Assembly (NCBI RefSeq): GCF_004342065.1
Contig: NZ_SLZU01000002.1
Span: 372,001 to 436,000, forward strand
Length of the DNA: 64,000 bases
Origin: Primorskyibacter sedentarius
Lineage (GTDB): Bacteria; Pseudomonadota; Alphaproteobacteria; Rhodobacterales; Rhodobacteraceae
Reading direction: 5' to 3'
Shown: positions 59,379 through 64,000 of the stretch, piece by piece
Numbering within the stretch: position 1 is the stretch's first letter
How the letters are laid out: the number at the start of each line of letters is the position of its first letter
Notes under the pieces: model-generated
Told to the model about the DNA's origin: nothing
The model's input: only the letters and a program-made list of their open reading frames with translations
The model's database searches: none
Translations under genes and position numbers: made by a program

Positions 59379-60299
59379 TCAGACCTTGAGGTTGGGGATG
59401 ATCTGCTTCTTGCGGCTCATCACGCCGGGGAGAACGACCATGTCACCGTCAACCGACGCGTCAAAGCTCTTCTCGGCCACGGTCTTGACCAGATCGTTGG
59501 GAACCAGCAGCGTTGCTTCCTCGTTCAGGATGTCCACAACGAACAGCAGCACTTGGTCAACGCCATCTTCCTTGGCAACATCCGTCATCGTGGCCATCAG
59601 GCTGTCCTTGCGAGACAAGACTTGCCCAGGCGCTGTGGTTTCCAGAACCGAAACGCGGAACTTGGTGTCGCCAACGCCGTATTCCTTGGAATCCATCCGC
59701 AGAAGCTCTGCATCCGAGAACGCGCTGACGTCGGATTTTGCGGCGAACATTTCGGCGGCGTAGTCGGGAATGCTGACGCCCAGCTGCTCTGCCAGTGTCT
59801 CGGCCACGGCGCGGTCATGGTCGGTCGTGGTGGGCGAGCGGAATTCCAGCGTGTCGGACAGGATGCAGCTTAGCGCCGCGCCCTTGATGGCGTCGGGCAT
59901 CTTCGCCGCGTCCCTGCCCATCAGGTCGACCATGATCGTGGCGGTGCAGGCCAGCGGGCGCACGGTGATGTCGATCGGACCCTTGGTTTCCAGCCCGCCA
60001 ACCAGCTTGTGGTGGTCGATGATGCCAACGATATCGGCAGCGTTGATGCCTGCGGGCAGTTCGGCCGGGTTGTTGGTGTCCACGATCACGACAGGCGTGT
60101 CTTCGGCAACGTCCGAGATGATCTCGGGCTTGTCGAGGTTCCAGCGCTCCAGCATGAAGGCGGCCTCGGTGTTGGGTTCACCCAGCAGCTTGGGGGCCGC
60201 AGCTTCGCCCTTCACCTCGTTCAGGTACCAGGCCCAGATGATGGGCGATCCGGTTGAGTCGGTATCGGGAGACTTGTGGCCGAAAACCAGCGTGGTCAT
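59379..60299 (-). CDS. ppaC: Manganese-dependent inorganic pyrophosphatase
   Basis: A 306-aa class C (family II) pyrophosphatase of the DHH group, which hydrolyses pyrophosphate. Metal-site motifs: GHKSPDTDS (8-16), VDTNN, IIDHHK (DHH) and the C-terminal substrate-binding SRKKQIIP. The ATG at 60299 gives the family N-terminus (MTTLVFGHKSPDTDS); a longer frame upstream is rejected. Monocistronic, ending at a strong terminator. Many alphaproteobacteria use family I or membrane enzymes in addition. Confidence 0.95.
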   Translation of the reverse strand: MTTLVFGHKSPDTDSTGSPIIWAWYLNEVKGEAAAPKLLGEPNTEAAFMLERWNLDKPEIISDVAEDTPVVIVDTNNPAELPAGINAADIVGIIDHHKLVGGLETKGPIDITVRPLACTATIMVDLMGRDAAKMPDAIKGAALSCILSDTLEFRSPTTTDHDRAVAETLAEQLGVSIPDYAAEMFAAKSDVSAFSDAELLRMDSKEYGVGDTKFRVSVLETTAPGQVLSRKDSLMATMTDVAKEDGVDQVLLFVVDILNEEATLLVPNDLVKTVAEKSFDASVDGDMVVLPGVMSRKKQIIPNLKV

Positions 60300-60427
60300 G
60301 TGATGTGTCCTCTTGATGTCCGAAGGCAATTTGCGCGCCTTATAGGCAAGGGGGCACCGCTTGTCACCCATCCGCAGAGGGGTGCGACATTGCAAAGCGG
60401 CACGGGCCCGCCCGCGCGCGACGGGCG

Positions 60428-60447
60428 GCGAGGGGGCAGCCCCTCGC
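60428..60447. repeat. Extragenic palindrome, second copy
   Basis: GCGAGGGG-GCAG-CCCCTCGC is a perfect 8-bp stem with a 4-nt loop, in the gap between ppaC and the phosphomannomutase gene. The core matches the copy at 35369-35388 except for one loop base and the last base. It lies downstream of the minus-strand mutase gene and may serve as its terminator. Confidence 0.6.
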
Positions 60448-60487
60448 GCTCTGTGGTGTATTCAGGCCTGCACGAACCGGGCCGGGG

Positions 60488-61981
60488 TCAAAGCGTCTGG
60501 TCGTATTCGCCCACATCCGGTTCGGTGCGGATGACCGCATCGATATCCCTGAAGATCGCGCGCAGATCGTCCTCGCTCTCGGTGCTTTCGCAGACCACGA
60601 CAAGGTTGGGCGTGTTGGAACTGGCCCGCACGAGCGCCCAGTTTCCGCCTTCCAGCAGGACGCGCGCGCCGTTGACCGTGACCATGCCGGTAATCTTGTG
60701 GCCGCCAAGCGTCGCACCTGCCTGCTCCATCTCCTCAAGTCGCGCGACGATGCGGGCGAGGATATCCCGTTTCTGGGTGTCGGACGCGTAGGGGGACATC
60801 GTGGGCGACGTCCATGTCCGGGGCAGGGCGCGGCGCAGGTCCGAAAGCGAGTTTTCGGGATGGCGATCCATCAGCTTGCAGATTTCCACCGCCACGCGCA
60901 GGCCGCAGTCATAGCCGCGGCCCAAAGGCTCTGCCAGAAAGTAGTGGCCCGATTTTTCAAACCCCGCGAGCGCGCCCAGCTCTTTCACACGGCGTTTCAT
61001 GTGGCTGTGGCCGGTCTTCCAATATTCCGCGCGCGCGCCGTTTGCCGTCAGAACCGGGTCCGATGCGAAAAGACCGGTGGATTTCACATCCGCCACGAAG
61101 ATCGCGCCGGGATGGATGGCCGACAGATCGCGCGCAAGGATCACACCCATCTTGTCAGCGAAGATCTCTTCGCCCTCATCATCGACGACGCCGCAGCGGT
61201 CACCATCCCCATCAAAGCCAAGCGCCAGATCGGCACCGCTTTCCTTGAGGCAGGCCGTCATGTCGTGGAGCATCTCCATCGATTCCGGGTTGGGGTTGTA
61301 ATGGGGAAACGTGTAATCCAGCGGGCAGTGGCGCTCGACGACTTCGGCGCCGATGCGGCGCAGCAGATCGGGCGCGAAGGCCCCCGCCGTGCCGTTGCCG
61401 GTGGCGCAGACCACGCGCAGCGGGCGGCTAAGGCGAAAATCGCCCACCAGATCGTCAAGATAGGCCTCGCGCACGCCGTCGACCAATTCCCACGCGCCGC
61501 CGGGCGCAGGCTCGCCGCGGCCTTCCATCACGATGTCGCGCAGCTCTGCCATCTCGTCGGGTCCGTGGGTCAGGGGGCGTTCGAACCCCATTTTCACCCC
61601 GGTCCAGCCATTGGGATTGTGGGAGGCGGTCACCATCGCCACAGCAGGCGCGTCCAGATGGAACTGCGCGAAATAGGCCATGGGCGACACGGCGGGACCG
61701 ATATCCTTGACGGTGATCCCGGCCTGCATCAGCCCGATCATCAGCGCGTTCTTCACGTCCAGCGAATAGGCGCGATAGTCGTTGCCCACCGCGATGACGG
61801 GCGGGATGCCCCGTTTGCGCATCTGCGTGCCAAGGCCCAGCCCCAGCGCGGTCATTCCCGGCAGGTTGATCTCTTCGGGATATTTCCAGCGCGCGTCATA
61901 TTCGCGAAAGCCCGTCGGGGCGATCATCGGTTTCAGGAGAAAGTCCCAGGTGTTGGGGGTCACGTCGTGCAAAGGTTTCAT
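60488..61981 (-). CDS. Phosphomannomutase/phosphoglucomutase
   Basis: A 497-aa alpha-D-phosphohexomutase, interconverting hexose 6- and 1-phosphates for polysaccharide precursors. Motifs: active-site serine VTASHNPNGWTG, metal site GFDGDGDRCGVVD, sugar-binding FEKSGHYFLAEP (equivalent of GEXSG), and the phosphate-binding end RASSNTPNL. N-terminal IAPTGFREYDARW is typical of the ManB/AlgC group. It lies upstream of the capsule export genes on the chromosome but is separately oriented in the same direction, 48 bp after the KpsE-like gene. Confidence 0.92.
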   Translation of the reverse strand: MKPLHDVTPNTWDFLLKPMIAPTGFREYDARWKYPEEINLPGMTALGLGLGTQMRKRGIPPVIAVGNDYRAYSLDVKNALMIGLMQAGITVKDIGPAVSPMAYFAQFHLDAPAVAMVTASHNPNGWTGVKMGFERPLTHGPDEMAELRDIVMEGRGEPAPGGAWELVDGVREAYLDDLVGDFRLSRPLRVVCATGNGTAGAFAPDLLRRIGAEVVERHCPLDYTFPHYNPNPESMEMLHDMTACLKESGADLALGFDGDGDRCGVVDDEGEEIFADKMGVILARDLSAIHPGAIFVADVKSTGLFASDPVLTANGARAEYWKTGHSHMKRRVKELGALAGFEKSGHYFLAEPLGRGYDCGLRVAVEICKLMDRHPENSLSDLRRALPRTWTSPTMSPYASDTQKRDILARIVARLEEMEQAGATLGGHKITGMVTVNGARVLLEGGNWALVRASSNTPNLVVVCESTESEDDLRAIFRDIDAVIRTEPDVGEYDQTL

Positions 61982-62029
61982 CTAATCGCTTTCCGGGTGA
62001 ATGCGGCCCGCGCACGGGCGGGCCGGTGG

Positions 62030-63640
62030 TTAGGCGGTGATCTGTTCGCGCAGGATAGAGGCGGTGAGCGCAATCATCAGGTAGAGCCCCCCGAACATCA
62101 GGAAGGCCAGCGCCGTGTTCTCGAACTTGCGGGGATAGCTTGGGTCCTCTGACGCGACGGGTTCGACACTGGTGGTCAGATAGCGCGCCTGACTGTTCGC
62201 ATCGCGGCGCGAGGTTTCCAGCGTGACGAAGGCCGATTGCATCACCTCGTTGGCGGCGGCAAGATCGGCCTGGGCCAGCTGGATCTGCACGGCGAGCTCT
62301 GCCAGAGAATTCTCCCCCGAGACCGTTTGCGTCATCTGCGCATTCAGATCGCCCAGCAAGGCGTCAAGCCTGCGAATGTCGCTTTCCACCCCGTCTACCC
62401 GGCTTCGGTTGGGGCGGGCATTGTCCAGAAGGGCCTGTAGCTCCAGCCGTTTTTCCTGCAACTGCACCTCGACATTGTTGATCTGGCCGCGCAGTGCGGC
62501 GATCCGTCCTTCCGGATCAAGGACCTGTCCTTCGTTTTGCAGCCGGACAAGACGTTCCTGCGCCTCGCGCCGTTCGGTCTGCGCACTTTCAACGGCCTTC
62601 TCCGCCTCCTCAACAGCGTTGGAACGTTTGCGCAGGGAAAGGTTGTCCACCCGTTCTTCGGCATAGGCGATCAGCGCCTTGCTGAACCGCGCACTGACAA
62701 CGGGATCGGCGGCGATCACCTCCATCCGGATGACGCCCTCGGTCGGGTCATACCCGATCTCGATATTGCGCTTGTAGACCTTGTAGGCCTGCTCGTTCGA
62801 GGGGTCTTCCTCCAGCCGTTGGATCGGGTCGATGCTTTCGTCGCTGAAATGGGACTTGAACCCTTCATCGCGGTCCAGCCGCAACATCGCATCCTTGGAT
62901 TGCAGGTAGGATTGCACCGCGATCGCATCCTGATTGGTGGCAAATTGTGTCCCGCTGAAGAAGCTGGAGCCGCCGCCGCCACCATCGGATTTCAGGATCA
63001 GGAATTCGGATTTCGTCGAATACATGGGCGTGGCGATACTGTAGAAATAATATCCCACAAGGAGCGTCGGCAGCAGCACGAAAAAGGCAAGGCGCGTCAG
63101 CAGAAGGGCAGTGCGCCGCCGCCGCCGCTTGGCAAGGTCGCGCTGGATCTTGACGATCTCGCGGGCCCGCCGTTCGGCCGGGCTTACCTCTGTCGAAGGC
63201 AGGGTCGTGCGCTTGTCAGGCATAGTCTGCGGCAACTGCACGCGCGCTTCGGTTTCATCCTCGTCGGTTTGGGGAACAGCCACGCCGGTGCCTGTCTCCT
63301 CCTGCGACGTCTCGGGGCCTGCCATGACCAGCGCAAGCGTATTGACGCGCGAAAACGGATCGATCCCCTTGAGGCGCAGCATGCGCACCGCGTCAATATC
63401 GGTTTGCGGTGCCAGACCGTGTTTTTGCGCCAGTCGCCGCGCCATGCGAAGCTGCCTGCCAGTCAGGCCTTCCTGCTGGATTTCCTCCAGATCGGTCGGA
63501 CCAAGAGGGTTTTCCGCCTGATCGGTCGCAACATCTGCCGCCGCGGCCTCCTCTGCAGCCGCCTGCGCCTCCGGGGCTTCGCCGTTGGAGGGAGCGCGCC
63601 GCTGGATGCGGTATTTTCTAGCCTTGGGTTTCGTAGTCAT
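62030..63640 (-). CDS. KpsE-like capsule polysaccharide export inner-membrane protein
   Basis: A 536-aa polysaccharide co-polymerase-type protein. Residues 1-178 are cytoplasmic, alanine/acid-rich and then strongly basic (KRRRRR at 171-176). Helix 1 is ~179-201 (LLLTRLAFFVLLPTLLVGYY). The periplasmic part carries KpsE features (TPMYSTKSEFLILKSD, AQTERREAQERLVRLQNEGQ) and a long coiled coil; helix 2 lies near the C-terminus (TALAFLMFGGLYLMIALTAS). E. coli KpsE is ~380 aa, so the N-terminal extension is unusual. The start at 63640 overlaps the KpsT-like gene's end by 23 bp. Confidence 0.9.
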   Translation of the reverse strand: MTTKPKARKYRIQRRAPSNGEAPEAQAAAEEAAAADVATDQAENPLGPTDLEEIQQEGLTGRQLRMARRLAQKHGLAPQTDIDAVRMLRLKGIDPFSRVNTLALVMAGPETSQEETGTGVAVPQTDEDETEARVQLPQTMPDKRTTLPSTEVSPAERRAREIVKIQRDLAKRRRRRTALLLTRLAFFVLLPTLLVGYYFYSIATPMYSTKSEFLILKSDGGGGGSSFFSGTQFATNQDAIAVQSYLQSKDAMLRLDRDEGFKSHFSDESIDPIQRLEEDPSNEQAYKVYKRNIEIGYDPTEGVIRMEVIAADPVVSARFSKALIAYAEERVDNLSLRKRSNAVEEAEKAVESAQTERREAQERLVRLQNEGQVLDPEGRIAALRGQINNVEVQLQEKRLELQALLDNARPNRSRVDGVESDIRRLDALLGDLNAQMTQTVSGENSLAELAVQIQLAQADLAAANEVMQSAFVTLETSRRDANSQARYLTTSVEPVASEDPSYPRKFENTALAFLMFGGLYLMIALTASILREQITA

Positions 63641-64000
63641 AAAGCTGCTTCGCCTCTTCCAAGGTTTCAAACATATGCAACTGACCGTCCATCAGAACGG
63701 CGGCCTTGCGGGCGAATTTCTCCAGCACTCTGGGCTGGTGAGAAACGATGATGATGGTCGTTGTGCGCAACCGCTCTTGCAGCAGGTCACCTGCCTTGCG
63801 GTTGAACTCTGCATCGGTGGAATTCGGCATTCCTTCGTCGATCAGGTAGATGTCGAAATCCAGCGCCAGCATCAGTGCGAAGGTGAACCGGGCCCGCATG
63901 CCCGACGAATAGGTGCCAAGCGGTTGGTCGAAATATTCGTCCAGCCCGCAAAGCCAGCGGCAGAAGGATTCCACATAATCGGGGTCCAGCCCGTAAAGCC
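63618..64000 (-). CDS. KpsT-like capsule export ABC ATPase, C-terminal part
   Basis: Partial gene: about 126 codons in the window, with the N-terminal half beyond 64000. Visible are LGTYSSGMRARFTFALMLAL (signature), DIYLIDEGMPNSTDAEFNRK (Walker B and the loop typical of KpsT/CtrD) and TIIIVSHQPRVLEKF (switch His). It energises export of capsule polysaccharide across the inner membrane with a KpsM permease that is not in the window. Its 3' end overlaps the KpsE-like gene by 23 bp. Confidence 0.92.
   Translation of the reverse strand, partial: LYGLDPDYVESFCRWLCGLDEYFDQPLGTYSSGMRARFTFALMLALDFDIYLIDEGMPNSTDAEFNRKAGDLLQERLRTTTIIIVSHQPRVLEKFARKAAVLMDGQLHMFETLEEAKQLYDYETQG

Noticed and set aside
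60698-62152. 484-codon plus-strand frame opposite phosphomannomutase
   Set aside because: Antisense frame of a well-supported gene.
1-64000. tRNA, rRNA, prophage, integrase, transposase or toxin-antitoxin genes
   Set aside because: None seen on reading the gene products and gaps. GC content and codon use appear even, with no sign of a recently acquired island, although this was judged by eye.

Overview
The window is GC-rich, densely packed bacterial chromosome. Its gene content fits an alphaproteobacterium of the Rhodobacteraceae, probably the roseobacter side: a formate dehydrogenase locus with DUF3305/DUF3306 partners, glycolate oxidase glcDEF, a TakP-like TRAP transporter, a DUF6494–Mrp–lipoate-ligase-like–DUF6505 operon, and a TIGR01459 HAD–MaoC–RibF operon. 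This is inferred from family content and synteny; no rRNA or other taxonomic marker is present. I saw no tRNA, rRNA, CRISPR array, insertion sequence or prophage. Most genes sit in operons with 4-bp ATGA overlaps.

Layout. 1-4540: the end of a class III aminotransferase, then an Mla/MCE lipid-transport operon (permease with STAS domain, ATPase, long MCE protein, outer-membrane lipoprotein). 4543-6845 (minus): an H-NOX sensor and its hybrid histidine kinase. 7319-11213 (minus): glycolate oxidase glcDEF. 11300-12421: a DUF599 membrane protein and a small secreted protein. 12444-19125 (minus): a MoxR/DUF58/DUF4159/vWA-like cluster, with a divergent DUF1285 gene. 19935-23786 (minus): a TRAP transporter whose small permease carries a TM2-like and coiled-coil N-terminus. 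23944-26393 (minus): an iron-sulfur/lipoate-type housekeeping operon.

26448-39495 is a large formate dehydrogenase region. It holds a secreted c-type cytochrome with a binding-protein-like N-terminus, a multi-cluster ferredoxin-like protein, DUF3305, DUF3306, a TorD chaperone, a small Tat protein, the alpha/beta/gamma subunits of a cysteine-type respiratory formate dehydrogenase, a WD40-cytochrome c fusion, a 41-residue membrane peptide and an NtrC-like regulator that lacks the GAFTGA motif. 39498-42061: a nucleotide-sugar epimerase, a CitE-like CoA lyase and a MaoC hydratase.

42261-53913 is a zinc island. It holds znuB-znuC-zur divergent from znuA, then an Opp-type ABC transporter (binding protein, two permeases, double ATPase), then a Zrg-type system (histidine-rich ZrgA, LolD/FtsX-like ABC pair, two DUF3299 proteins). 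A shared near-palindrome, ATGTAANNNNAT, lies at the zur/znuA divergence (two copies) and again upstream of the Opp/Zrg operon, so all of these genes may form one Zur regulon.

53919-64000 (all minus): a fatty acid desaturase, threonine aldolase, a YcgN cysteine-cluster protein, RibF, a MaoC hydratase, a HAD phosphatase, manganese-dependent pyrophosphatase, phosphomannomutase, and the start of a capsule export locus (KpsE-like, then a KpsT-like ATPase cut by the window end).
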